Shown: piece by piece, positions 35,592 through 44,459 of the stretch
Numbering within the stretch: position 1 is the first letter of the stretch
Layout of the letters: every line of letters begins with the position of its first letter
From: Reddybacter sp041277045
GTDB lineage: Bacteria; Pseudomonadota; Gammaproteobacteria; Pseudomonadales; Porticoccaceae
Length of the DNA stretch: 64,000 nucleotides
Assembly (NCBI GenBank): GCA_041277045.1
Contig: JBGFSY010000001.1
Coordinates: 806,001-870,000 of the forward strand
Reading direction: 5' to 3'
Made by a program: the position numbers and the translations under genes
Notes under the pieces: generated by a model
The model's input: the letters and a program-made list of their open reading frames with translations, nothing else
Told to the model about the DNA's origin: nothing
Database searches by the model: none

Positions 35592-37508
35592 ATGACCGAT
35601 ACCAACATTGCGCAGAAGGATTCTGCCGAGCAGAAAAGCCAATTTACGCTGCTCAAATCACGGCGCTTTCTGCCGTTTTTTTTGACCCAGTTTTTCGGCG
35701 CACTGAACGATAATCTCTTCAAAAATGCCCTGTTGGTGATTTTGGTGAGTAGCGGTGTGGCGGCCAATGGCTCTGAGACCAACACATTGGTGAATATGGC
35801 TGCTGGCCTGTTTATCATTCCCTTCTTCCTGTTCTCTGCCCTGGCCGGGCAATTGGCGGATAAGTACGAAAAATCAGTAATTATTCGCCGCATTAAACTG
35901 GCAGAAATTTTCATTATGCTCGGCGGTGTCGCCGCGCTGTGGTACAACGAAATTTGGTTAATGATGGCGGTGTTGTTTGCCATGGGCACCCAGTCGGCCT
36001 TTTTTGGGCCGGTGAAATACGCGATTATTCCCCAGCATTTGCGCCGCGAAGAGTTGATTGGCGGTAATGCGCAAATTGAAATGGGCACCTTTGTCGCCAT
36101 TTTAATCGGTACCATTGTCGGTAGTTTGTTGGCCGGTGCTGAGCAGCCTGCCCCGCTGGTGGGTGTGATTGTGGTGAGCGTTGCCGTCGTCGGCTGGTTG
36201 AGTAGCCGACAGGTGCCCCTTGCCGAGGCCAAGGCACCAATGCTGCAGATTGATTACAACCCCCTGCGCGAGGGCCGCAAGTTGTATTACCTGGCCCGTG
36301 AAAAGCACGAAGTGCTACTGGCGATATTGGGCATCTCTTGGTTTTGGATGATTGGTGCCAGTTACCTCACCCAGATACCGAATTTTTCCGTCACCACCCT
36401 GCACGGTGAGCCGAGTTTAATCGCCCTCTTGCTCAGCGCCTTTACCGTGGGCATCGCCATTGGCTCGCTGCTGTGTGAGCGCATGAGTGGCCATAAAATT
36501 GAAATTGGTCTGGTGCCCTTTGGCGCACTGGGTATCAGCGTGTTTGGCATCGACCTGTTTTTTTCCGGGCTAAATTACGGTGGCACGGCTGCGGTGGGGG
36601 CTATGGGCTTCTTCGCTCAGCCGGGTGGTATACGCATATTGTTTGATCTGGCTTTGATTGGCTTGTTCGGGGGTTTCTATATTGTGCCCCTTTACGCCAT
36701 GGTGCAGATGCGCACGGAAGAGAGTACGCGGGCGCGGATTATCGCCTTTAATAATATTCTCAATGCCTTCTTTATGGTGCTCTCCAGCCTATTGGGTATC
36801 TTCTTTTTGGGGCTGGCCGATATCGGCATTCCGGCCTTCTACCTGCTGATTGCCCTAATGAATATCGCCGTTGGCGTGTTCATTTTTTATCAGGTGCCCG
36901 AGTTCACCATGCGCTTTATGATCTGGCTATTTAGCCACAGCCTATATCGGGTTAAGCATAAAGGGCTGGAGAATATCCCCGATAAGGGCGCGGCACTGAT
37001 TGCCTGTAACCACGTTAGCTATGTCGATGCGCTGTTAATCGCGGGTGCAGTACGCAGGCCCATCCGTTTTATTATGTATCAACCGATTTTTGAGATTCCG
37101 GTGCTGAACTTTATTTTTCGCACCGGCGGCGCTATCCCCATTTGTTCACCGAAGGAAGATGAAGCGGTGTACACGGCGGCGATGGATGCCATTGCCGAGG
37201 GGCTTGAGCAGGGCGATTTGCTGTGTATCTTTCCCGAGGGCAAGCTGACACAAGATGGCGAGATGAACGAATTTCGCGCCGGCATAGAGCGTATTATTCA
37301 GCGCAGCCCGGCACCGGTCATCCCTCTGGCTTTGCAGGGTTTGTGGGGTGGCTTCTTTAGCCACAGTGGCCCCGGGGTGTTTAAAACGCCCTTCCACCGC
37401 ATTTGGAGCCGCATTGCGGTGATGGGTGGGCAGCCGGTGCCCCCTGCAGAGTTGTCTGCCCCGACCCTGCGTGAACAAATTCTGGCAATGCGCGGCGCGC
37501 GCAGGTAA
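35592..37508 (+). CDS. MFS transporter fused to a PlsC-type acyltransferase
   Basis: A 638-residue two-domain membrane protein. Residues 20-430 form a twelve-helix MFS carrier related to the lysophospholipid flippase LplT, beginning FLTQFFGALNDNLFKNALL. Residues 440-638 are a glycerolipid acyltransferase with NHVSYVD (HX4D at about 474-479) and FPEGKL near 546. E. coli splits these roles between LplT and Aas; here flipping and reacylation seem joined, but no acyl-ACP synthetase domain is present. The likely job is rescue of lysophospholipids from the outer leaflet. Confidence 0.88.
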   Translation: MTDTNIAQKDSAEQKSQFTLLKSRRFLPFFLTQFFGALNDNLFKNALLVILVSSGVAANGSETNTLVNMAAGLFIIPFFLFSALAGQLADKYEKSVIIRRIKLAEIFIMLGGVAALWYNEIWLMMAVLFAMGTQSAFFGPVKYAIIPQHLRREELIGGNAQIEMGTFVAILIGTIVGSLLAGAEQPAPLVGVIVVSVAVVGWLSSRQVPLAEAKAPMLQIDYNPLREGRKLYYLAREKHEVLLAILGISWFWMIGASYLTQIPNFSVTTLHGEPSLIALLLSAFTVGIAIGSLLCERMSGHKIEIGLVPFGALGISVFGIDLFFSGLNYGGTAAVGAMGFFAQPGGIRILFDLALIGLFGGFYIVPLYAMVQMRTEESTRARIIAFNNILNAFFMVLSSLLGIFFLGLADIGIPAFYLLIALMNIAVGVFIFYQVPEFTMRFMIWLFSHSLYRVKHKGLENIPDKGAALIACNHVSYVDALLIAGAVRRPIRFIMYQPIFEIPVLNFIFRTGGAIPICSPKEDEAVYTAAMDAIAEGLEQGDLLCIFPEGKLTQDGEMNEFRAGIERIIQRSPAPVIPLALQGLWGGFFSHSGPGVFKTPFHRIWSRIAVMGGQPVPPAELSAPTLREQILAMRGARR

Positions 37509-37558
37509 GTTGCTCTGCACTATAAAAAGTACTTCGTTAATTGTTCTGGAAAAATAAT

Positions 37559-38842
37559 ATGACATTGTCGAGCAAAATTTTATTGGCCATGGTGCTGGGT
37601 GTGGCGCTGGGTGCCATTCTTAATACGATGTCGGCGGCCGAGGGCAGCTTTATTGCCAACTTGACTGCCTGGCTGGTGAACTCGGTATTTGATGTGGTCG
37701 GTAAGATTTTTATCGCCTCTTTAAAACTACTGGTAGTGCCGCTGGTCTTTGTCTCGCTGGTTTGCGGCTCCTCCGCCATGGGTGCCAATGCCAGCATGGG
37801 CCGCATGGCCGGCAAAACCCTGGCCCTCTACCTCCTCACGACCGCCATCGCCATTATTCTGGCTCTCTTGTTTGCCAACTTAATCAACCCGGGCCTGGGT
37901 ATCGACATGAGTTCGGCGGCGAGCTACACGCCAAAGCCTGCGCCTTCGGTAAAAGAAGTGCTGATTAATATATTCCCCACTAATCCAGTGAAGGCCATGG
38001 CCGAGGGCAATATGTTGCAGGTGATTGTCTTCGCCATTTTGATGGGCGTAGCCGTTAGCCACAGTGGCGAAAAGGGCAAAGAGGTCTTGAGTTTTTTCGA
38101 GAGCTTTAATGAGGTGGTGATGACCATGGTCTCACTGCTGATGCACCTCGCCCCCTACGGTGTGTTTTGTTTGTTGGCCAAGCTGTTTAGTGAGCTGGGT
38201 CTATCTGCCATTCTCGATTTGGCGAAGTACTTTTTTACGGTCGCCTTTGTGCTGCTGCTCCATGGCCTGGTTGTTTATACCGGTATGTTCAAGTTATTTA
38301 CCCGGCTTAGTCCCTGGGTCTTACTGAAGAATGTTCGCCCCGCCATATTGTTTGCCTTTAGCACCTCATCGAGCAGCGCCACTATGCCGGTGACCATGAA
38401 TGTCGCCGAGAAGCGCCTCGGCATCGACAACTCTATTGCCTCTTTTACGGTGCCGCTGGGGGCGACCATTAATATGGATGGCACCGCCATTATGCAGGGC
38501 GTGGCCACGGTGTTTATCGCTCAGGCCTTTAATATCGACATCAGCCTCGGTGGCTATGTCGCCGTGGTGTTAACCGCGACTTTGGCATCCATCGGCACGG
38601 CCGGGGTGCCCGGTGTTGGCCTGATTACTCTGGCCCTGGTACTGCAACAAGTGGGTCTGCCGGTTGAAGGTATCGCCCTGATTATCGGTGTCGATCGCCT
38701 GCTCGATATGATGCGTACAGCGGTGAATGTCACCGGTGACTGCATGGTGTCCGGTGTTGTGGCGCGAAGTGAGGGCTTACTCGACGAGGAGGTGTTTTAC
38801 GAAACATCGGATCGGGATGAATATGAGGAGATGGCGAAGTAA
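37559..38842 (+). CDS. Dicarboxylate/amino acid:cation symporter (DAACS family)
   Basis: A 427-residue transporter of the GltP/DctA fold, about eight helices and two hairpins. The serine-rich hairpin reads FAFSTSSSSATMPVTM, followed by the helix VPLGATINMDGTAI that binds sodium or protons, and the second hairpin with ASIGTAGVPG. The ATG at 37559 is chosen over an upstream TTG because it gives the usual amphipathic start. Glutamate, aspartate or C4-dicarboxylates are the likely substrates. It follows the MFS-PlsC gene by 50 bases. Confidence 0.92.
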   Translation: MTLSSKILLAMVLGVALGAILNTMSAAEGSFIANLTAWLVNSVFDVVGKIFIASLKLLVVPLVFVSLVCGSSAMGANASMGRMAGKTLALYLLTTAIAIILALLFANLINPGLGIDMSSAASYTPKPAPSVKEVLINIFPTNPVKAMAEGNMLQVIVFAILMGVAVSHSGEKGKEVLSFFESFNEVVMTMVSLLMHLAPYGVFCLLAKLFSELGLSAILDLAKYFFTVAFVLLLHGLVVYTGMFKLFTRLSPWVLLKNVRPAILFAFSTSSSSATMPVTMNVAEKRLGIDNSIASFTVPLGATINMDGTAIMQGVATVFIAQAFNIDISLGGYVAVVLTATLASIGTAGVPGVGLITLALVLQQVGLPVEGIALIIGVDRLLDMMRTAVNVTGDCMVSGVVARSEGLLDEEVFYETSDRDEYEEMAK

Positions 38843-38914
38843 GTCAGCATTGCGAAGCTGGGCCAGTAAAAGCATGACTTCGTAGAGCCGTGCTTCGGCC
38901 GGGCAGTCAGTTGT

Positions 38915-39469
38915 TTAACAGCAATCGGAACGACCTGAATAAGCTACCAGACTACCCCGCTTGTTCATTTCGATAGTGCAGCAGTCGAGTAAAAGCTGTT
39001 TCAGTTTTTGTCGCCCTCGTCGCACACGAGATTTCATTGCCGGGCCTGATAAGCCAAGTCGCTGGGCGGCATCGACCTGTGACAGTCCCTCGATATCGAC
39101 CAGCTGTATCGCTTCACGATAGAGTTCTGGCAGCTTGTTGATGAGAGGCAGGAGGCACAGGGCCAATTCTTTTTCAGCAGATGTTTCCTCTGCATCACAG
39201 GCTCTATCATCAGAGTGCGCATTTTTGTCGCTGGCAAAAATACGCTGTTCGACAGCGCGGCGACGATAGTGGTCGCTGATCAGGTTGGAGGCCACGCGGT
39301 ACATCCAGGCCATAGGTTTAGCCGCCGTACTAAAGCCCGAGTTCTGGTCAGCCATGCGCAGCAAGACCTCGCCGACCAGATCGTCTACATAGCTAGCCGC
39401 TACCCGGCGCGCTATGTAGACATGCAGAGCGTTTTCAAAAAGGGACCATTCACTGGCATCAATTGGCAT
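38915..39469 (-). CDS. ECF sigma-70 factor, SigZ-like, with C-terminal cysteine pairs
   Basis: A 184-residue RNA polymerase sigma factor with region 2 (VDDLVGEVLLRM, then AWMYRVASNLISDHYRR) and region 4 (LPELYREAIQLVDIEGLSQV, then DAAQRLGLSGPAMKSRV). It has no anti-sigma gene beside it. The C-terminal tail carries two vicinal cysteine pairs, DCC after the region 4 helix and DCC at the very end. The ATG at 39469 lies 11 bases after the ArsI-type gene, so the two are one operon. A metalloid-responsive sigma factor is a hypothesis from context. Confidence 0.87.
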   Translation of the reverse strand: MPIDASEWSLFENALHVYIARRVAASYVDDLVGEVLLRMADQNSGFSTAAKPMAWMYRVASNLISDHYRRRAVEQRIFASDKNAHSDDRACDAEETSAEKELALCLLPLINKLPELYREAIQLVDIEGLSQVDAAQRLGLSGPAMKSRVRRGRQKLKQLLLDCCTIEMNKRGSLVAYSGRSDCC

Positions 39470-39480
39470 TTGATTCAGCC

Positions 39481-39924
39481 CTAGCCACCACAACAGGCAC
39501 TGGCTTGCTGACAGCAGTTGGCAGCCCAGTTGCAACAGCGGCTTGCCTGTTTACTGACTTCAGGTGCGTCGTCTGTGATTTGATACCACTCCCAGCGCAG
39601 CCCGTCAGGCTCTCGCGACCACAGTTTGTTCTGGGTGGCGTGGCAGCAGGTTTCATTATTTTGCACCTCATCCAGTATCCCATCTTTGGTGAGTCGTGCT
39701 TTAGCGGTGGCTATCTGTTCAGCCTTGTCGACCTCAATACCCAGATGATTCAAGCGCTCCTTGGCACCGGGGTTCTCGAACAATACCAGTTTAAGAGGTG
39801 GCGACTGAAGGGCGAAATTAGCATAGCCATCGCGAACCTTGTGGGGTTCGGCACCAAAGAGCTTCGAGTAGTAATCGATTGCCTGTTCAAGGTTGTTGAC
39901 GTTAAGTGCAAGTTGTACACGCAT
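39481..39924 (-). CDS. arsI: ArsI/CadI-type vicinal-oxygen-chelate metalloenzyme with a cysteine-rich tail
   Basis: A 147-residue glyoxalase-fold protein. The iron ligands expected for ArsI C-As lyase are at Gln4, His60 and Glu112, and the substrate-binding cysteine pair is in ETCCHATQNKLW (93-94). ArsI cleaves methyl and aryl groups from trivalent organoarsenicals. A tail after residue 120 has three more CC pairs at 130, 137 and 144, spaced by exactly seven residues, which suggests metal or metalloid binding. The ECF sigma gene follows. No arsR or arsenite pump is nearby, so cadmium or other thiophilic metals remain possible. Confidence 0.85.
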   Translation of the reverse strand: MRVQLALNVNNLEQAIDYYSKLFGAEPHKVRDGYANFALQSPPLKLVLFENPGAKERLNHLGIEVDKAEQIATAKARLTKDGILDEVQNNETCCHATQNKLWSREPDGLRWEWYQITDDAPEVSKQASRCCNWAANCCQQASACCGG

Positions 39925-40089
39925 GGGCCTGTCCTTTTTTTGTTGGGTTCAGCCCTATAGACGTACTCGCTAGCAAAAGGATGCAAACTATTGCTAGCAG
40001 ATTAAGTAAAGCCTAGCTGCATGGCACTGCTAGCGCCGGATCAGGAGATAAATATTGCGATAAAGGTGAGCTTGTTTAGCAAACTTGAT

Positions 40090-40748
40090 TTAACACCAGC
40101 TGGCTTCTTCTGGCGGTTTTTTGGCTAGCTCCTCAATATTGGCGTGCAGTACTCGGTAGCCAACGTTGCCGTATAAAACCTGGCGGCCACCGTCGATAAC
40201 GTAAGAGGGGCTGCCTTTAATAGTTTGTAGTTTGCAGATTTTATAGTCATTCATCAAAGCGGCAATGGCTGAGCCGTCGCAAATACGGGTGTGCAATAGA
40301 TCGGCGTTTAAGCCCTTTGCGGCGACCAGCTCGTAGAGAATATCCAGTTTCCCAATATCGCAGGCATCGACAAAAAACGCTGTGCGCAGCATCAATGCGT
40401 TATCGATACTGGTTTGTTGGTCGTAGACAAGCTCAATGGCTTTTAAAATCAGGTGGGCATTGGCAGAGGTTGCAGGCTTGACCTGCGTCCATATTTTGGG
40501 GTTGATGGGTGCATCTTCATAGCCAATGGTAGCCTTCTACACATGATCTGCGAAGCCGGCATAGCCGTCTTCTTGCTGCCATAGGCCATCCATTTTTGCC
40601 TGGGTATCACCAAAGATATCGACGTAGCGGTAGCGAAACTCAAGCGCAGCACCAAAGGTTGCTTAAGTTCATCAATTCGGCGCTGAGCTATCCACGCCCA
40701 AACACAGAGGATGTCGCTGTAATAGTCGATAACTAAAGGCTTATTCAT
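40090..40748 (-). pseudogene. DsbA/FrnE-like thioredoxin-fold protein, frameshift plus stop
   Basis: The N-terminus reads MNKPLVIDYYSDILCVWAWI, then the frame breaks near 40655-40663, where one base appears missing. The correct frame continues LEFRYRYVDIFGD, meets an in-frame TAG at 40537-40539 (where a lysine would be expected), and runs on to KGSPSYVIDGGRQVLYGNVG and the end. Two independent lesions make this a true pseudogene. The active site had CVWA, a single cysteine. An intact FrnE-like relative is encoded at 62473. Confidence 0.85.
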
Positions 40749-40870
40749 AGAATTCTTATGCTTTTTTGGGGCTCGGTGGACAGTTTGTGGCGTGGTTCTA
40801 GTCTATGTTTTTAGGCTGCAAAGCAACAGTTTATACTTCTGCCTGCTCGATAAATTGATAGAGGTTTCCT

Positions 40871-42220
40871 ATGCGTGTTTTGCCTAAAGTTCTGCTATTA
40901 GCAACGGTAATGATGAGCGGCACAGCGGCGTTTGCCGATGGCTCTGTAGTGAGCTTTGCCAACTTTAAAGCCATCCCTGCATCGGCGAATAGTAAAGACT
41001 GGAACCCGGCGGCACCGTGGATTATTCCCGAGGGCTTTCGCCAATCGATCGTTTCCGACGAAAGCACGCTAAATATTTATCCCGAGGGTGTCAGCGACTG
41101 GTACGACATGAACGCGGTGAATGAAAGCGGGCCATTGGCGGGTCGTTACTTATACCGTACTCATGAAGTGCGCTGCGGTGCTATTTGGGCGGTTTACCCC
41201 CGCTGCAGTACCTATCCCGGTGGTGCGGTGTCGGTGGTCGATCTACAAACGGGGGCGGCTTCTATTCTGGCGCAAGATCCCAGCTATCAAGCCCTCGACG
41301 GTATTCGCTGGACGCCCTGGGGTAGCTTGTTGGTAGTGGAAGAAACTGAGGGCGGTCGTTTACTGGAAATCACGCTGGACCCAAAAAATCTGATGAAAGG
41401 AAGGGTACACGATCGTCCGGCGGCGGGTCGTATGGCCCATGAAGGTGTGGCCGTTGGCCCCGATGGTGCGGTCTATGTGGTGGATGAGCATCGCGGTTTG
41501 ACCGAGCCTTGCCCCGACGGCTCCCTGCCTTGTGGTGGCGGTATTTATCGTTTTGTGCCCGATAAGTGGAGCGACCTGAGTCGTGGTGAGCTCTTTGTAC
41601 TGGCTGTTTCAGACGGCGACTACAACACCGGGCAGGGGCGCTGGATGGGGCCGATTGACCCGGCTAATGTACGGCAGGCGGGCTCAAAAATAGGCGGTGC
41701 GAGTTATCAGCGTCCCGAAGACCTGGAAATTATTGGCGAGACTCTTTATGTCGCTGTCACTGAAGGGCCGCCGGGTAAGAATGGCATAGAGGTGTTTGAG
41801 GGCCGGGTATTGGCGATTAATTTAAAAACCATGGCCGTGACAACCTTTATTCAACCGGGCCTTAATGCGCCTGTGGAAATTGGTGTGCCCGGTGATGCCA
41901 ATTTCCAGACCGGTCTGGATAATGTCGATAATCTGGCTGCCAGCCCCGATGGCAGGCTAATGCTAATTGAAGACAATAAGCCCTCGGATATCTGGATTGC
42001 CGACAAAGATAACAATGGGGACGGCCGGGCTGATGGCCTGCACCTGTTTGCCTCGCTGACCGATCCCGGGGCCGAGGGCAGTGGTATTTATTTCGGCAGT
42101 GATCCCAGTATTCTGTTTGTGAATATTCAGCACTCAGCACGTAAAGATGGCGATGGCACCTGGGCCATTACTTTGGAATCAGAGCCGAGGAAAAAGGCTG
42201 GGCTGTCGGCAGAGCAATAA
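40871..42220 (+). CDS. PhoX-like (DUF839) exported protein
   Basis: The 449-residue protein has a Sec signal peptide ending near GTAAFA and a beta-propeller-like body of the DUF839/PhoX group: MAHEGVAVGPDGAVYVVDE, GGIYRFVPDKW, SYQRPEDLEIIGETLYV and DNLAASPDGRLMLIED. PhoX enzymes are calcium-iron alkaline phosphatases, usually longer and exported by Tat. This one is shorter and Sec-type, so phosphatase activity is only possible. No Pho box was seen in the 120 bases upstream. Its neighbours downstream, pit and DUF47, also deal with phosphate. Confidence 0.75.
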   Translation: MRVLPKVLLLATVMMSGTAAFADGSVVSFANFKAIPASANSKDWNPAAPWIIPEGFRQSIVSDESTLNIYPEGVSDWYDMNAVNESGPLAGRYLYRTHEVRCGAIWAVYPRCSTYPGGAVSVVDLQTGAASILAQDPSYQALDGIRWTPWGSLLVVEETEGGRLLEITLDPKNLMKGRVHDRPAAGRMAHEGVAVGPDGAVYVVDEHRGLTEPCPDGSLPCGGGIYRFVPDKWSDLSRGELFVLAVSDGDYNTGQGRWMGPIDPANVRQAGSKIGGASYQRPEDLEIIGETLYVAVTEGPPGKNGIEVFEGRVLAINLKTMAVTTFIQPGLNAPVEIGVPGDANFQTGLDNVDNLAASPDGRLMLIEDNKPSDIWIADKDNNGDGRADGLHLFASLTDPGAEGSGIYFGSDPSILFVNIQHSARKDGDGTWAITLESEPRKKAGLSAEQ

Positions 42221-42258
42221 GCCGGGGAAGAGGTGCCAGGCTAGAAATAACGAGCAAT

Positions 42259-42290
42259 AAAAAACCGCAGTTTTAGGCTGCGGTTTTTTT
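42259..42290. terminator. Bidirectional rho-independent terminator
   Basis: AAAAAACCGCAG and CTGCGGTTTTTTT form a 12-base-pair stem with a 7-base loop. It separates the convergent PhoX-like and pit genes and has a T-run on both strands. Confidence 0.93.
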
Positions 42291-42307
42291 GTTCATGTGC
42301 TGTTTTA

Positions 42308-43585
42308 TCAGGTGGCAAATACACCTTTTAGGATAAAGAAGAAGACAATCGACAAACCAGCACCGGCAGGCAAGGTCACCAGCCAGGACATAAAGATGGT
42401 GCCCACCACGCGCAGATTGATAGCGGCAATACCGCGGGCAAAACCGACACCCAGCACTGCACCAACCAATGTGTGGGTGGTGGAGATGGGTAGCCCGGTG
42501 GCCGAGGCCAGCACTACCGTTGCGGCGGCGCCCAGCTCGGCGGCAAAGCCACGACTGGGGGTGAGGATGGTGATTTTTTGGCCGATGGTGGCCATCACTT
42601 TAAAGCCATAGGTGGCGAGGCCGAGAATAATACCGGCGCCACCGAGCAGTAAAATCCAGCTCGGCATTACGGTTTTTGCTGCGATCGAACCGGTCTGAAC
42701 GATGCCGACAATAGCGGCCAGTGGGCCGACGGCATTGGCAACGTCGTTGGAGCCGTGGGCAAAGGCCATGCTGCAGGCAGTAAAGACCATCAGTACCGCG
42801 AACACGCGTTCGACACTGGCGAAGCGGTCGTTGGCATCGAGCTCGGGGTCTTCTTGAATGCGGCTGAGGAAGTAGGAGCCAATCAGGGTGACGAGCAGGC
42901 CAGCGGCAGCGGCAAAGAGAGCGCACTCACCAAAGCTCAGGCTTACCCCTTGGTCTTTAAAGACATGCTTAAGGCCCTTGAGCATGGTGACCATCGACAT
43001 TAGGAAACCGACGGCGAACATGTAAAGGGGAATGAAGCGCTTGGCGCGAGCAAAGGGATTGCTGTGGTTGAGGATCAGCGTTTGGACACTTTTGAACAGA
43101 GAGTAGGAAATAACCCCAGCCAGTACCGGCGACACCACCCAGCTGGCGACGATTTTACCGACTTTGGGCCAGTGCACGGCATCGACCGAGATACCGACGG
43201 CGGCAAAGCCGACAATGGCGCCGACAATGGTGTGTGTAGTGGACACCGGCCAGCCCTTGATACTCGCGATCAGTAGCCAAGTACCTGCCGCCAACAGTGC
43301 CGCGAGCATGCCAAAAACCAGTAACTCCGGTTGGTCCGCCACCGAGGCGGTATCGATAATGCCCTTGCGAATGGTGGCCGTTACTTCACCACCGGCCAGA
43401 TAGGCGCCGAGAAACTCGAACAACATGGCGATCATAATCGCCTGCTTAACGGTCAGGGCGCGGGAGCCGACCGAGGTGCCCATGGCATTGGCAACGTCGT
43501 TGGCACCAATACCCCAGGCCATGAAGAAGCCAAAAACGCAGGCGAGTGAAAGGAGCAAATATCCGTGTTCGGCAATAATTGTCAT
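42308..43585 (-). CDS. pit: Low-affinity inorganic phosphate transporter, Pit family
   Basis: A 425-residue membrane protein with the two inverted Pit repeats. Each repeat has the signature GANDVANAMGTSVGS / GSNDVANAVGPLAAI and a matching ISTTHTLVGA/VSTTHTIVGAIVG segment. Pit transporters import metal-phosphate with protons, or sodium in the PiT branch. The gene follows the DUF47 gene by 52 bases, a common arrangement. No Pho box lies upstream, so it is probably not PhoB-induced like pst. Confidence 0.94.
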   Translation of the reverse strand: MTIIAEHGYLLLSLACVFGFFMAWGIGANDVANAMGTSVGSRALTVKQAIMIAMLFEFLGAYLAGGEVTATIRKGIIDTASVADQPELLVFGMLAALLAAGTWLLIASIKGWPVSTTHTIVGAIVGFAAVGISVDAVHWPKVGKIVASWVVSPVLAGVISYSLFKSVQTLILNHSNPFARAKRFIPLYMFAVGFLMSMVTMLKGLKHVFKDQGVSLSFGECALFAAAAGLLVTLIGSYFLSRIQEDPELDANDRFASVERVFAVLMVFTACSMAFAHGSNDVANAVGPLAAIVGIVQTGSIAAKTVMPSWILLLGGAGIILGLATYGFKVMATIGQKITILTPSRGFAAELGAAATVVLASATGLPISTTHTLVGAVLGVGFARGIAAINLRVVGTIFMSWLVTLPAGAGLSIVFFFILKGVFAT

Positions 43586-43637
43586 AGGGCTAATTAATCA
43601 AAGAAATGAAGGAGGGTGGTGTACGTAAAAACCCGAC

Positions 43638-44318
43638 TTAGCGGGCTAGCAGTAGTTGCAGTCTGGCGCCAACGCGCTCAGCGTTGTCGGCCATTTCGCC
43701 CACGGTCTCGATGATTTTGTAGAGAAACATCACATCGACGGGGGGAAGGCTTGCTTCCTGTGCAAAAAGCTTTTTACGGAGATCCTGCTCCAGCTTGTCA
43801 TTTTCGTGTTCGAGTTTATCAAGGGCTTCAATTAAGGTGGCAATAAAGCTGACTTCGCGATCACCGAAGCCGGTTTCGAGCAATTCGTCGAGTTCGTTAA
43901 TAGCGACGAAGGCCTGCTCCGTTGCAGCGATGGCGGTTTTCAGGAAGTCAATGCCACAGTCTTGCAGGGTTTCGGGAATGACCATATTACGGCCCAGCAT
44001 CAAGCCGGCAATATCGCGCGCACCATTGGCAATTCGATCCTGAGTGGTCACCAAATCAAGCAGGTCGGTGCGCGGCATGGGCATAAACAGACTTTTCGGC
44101 AGGTGCAGACGAATCTGTTTTTTCAGTTCATCAGCTTGGCGTTCACTGGTACAAATCGCATCGTAAATATTGCTCGCTTGTTGCCAATCGGCCGCGTTAG
44201 AGGCCTTAAAAAAGCCCTCCAGCAATTTCACACAAGTGACCACTTCGCCCATATGCTGTTGCATGGGTTTGATCGGCGATCGACCGAGGATTTTATAAAG
44301 GGGGTTGTTAATGGCCAT
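43638..44318 (-). CDS. DUF47 (TIGR00153) PhoU-like partner of Pit
   Basis: A 226-residue helical protein of the DUF47 family, distant kin of PhoU. It starts NNPLYKILGRSPIKPMQQHM, a typical TIGR00153 start, and contains DLLDLVTTQDRIANGARDIA and KIIETVGEMADNAERVG, the two metal-binding-type helices. These proteins sit before pit genes and are thought to adjust Pit activity. It is transcribed with pit. Confidence 0.93.
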   Translation of the reverse strand: MAINNPLYKILGRSPIKPMQQHMGEVVTCVKLLEGFFKASNAADWQQASNIYDAICTSERQADELKKQIRLHLPKSLFMPMPRTDLLDLVTTQDRIANGARDIAGLMLGRNMVIPETLQDCGIDFLKTAIAATEQAFVAINELDELLETGFGDREVSFIATLIEALDKLEHENDKLEQDLRKKLFAQEASLPPVDVMFLYKIIETVGEMADNAERVGARLQLLLAR

Positions 44319-44459
44319 AGGCTGTTCCCGGGTTTATCTGGGTTGCTTGCTCATGTTCACCGCGATGTGCGGTCGTTGGGCAGGATTATAGGGCGAGTGA
44401 CTGCCGCCGTCATGCAGATTGTGAAGTCTGAATAGATGAGGCGCAACGCACGGACATAT

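Noticed and set aside
40449..40748. A 99-codon gene of its own
   Set aside because: Only its first 30 codons are protein-like; after the frameshift the other frame carries the DsbA-like sequence, so it is part of a pseudogene.
40749..40870. A Pho box before the PhoX-like gene
   Set aside because: No pair of TGTCA-type 7-mers at 11-base spacing is present.
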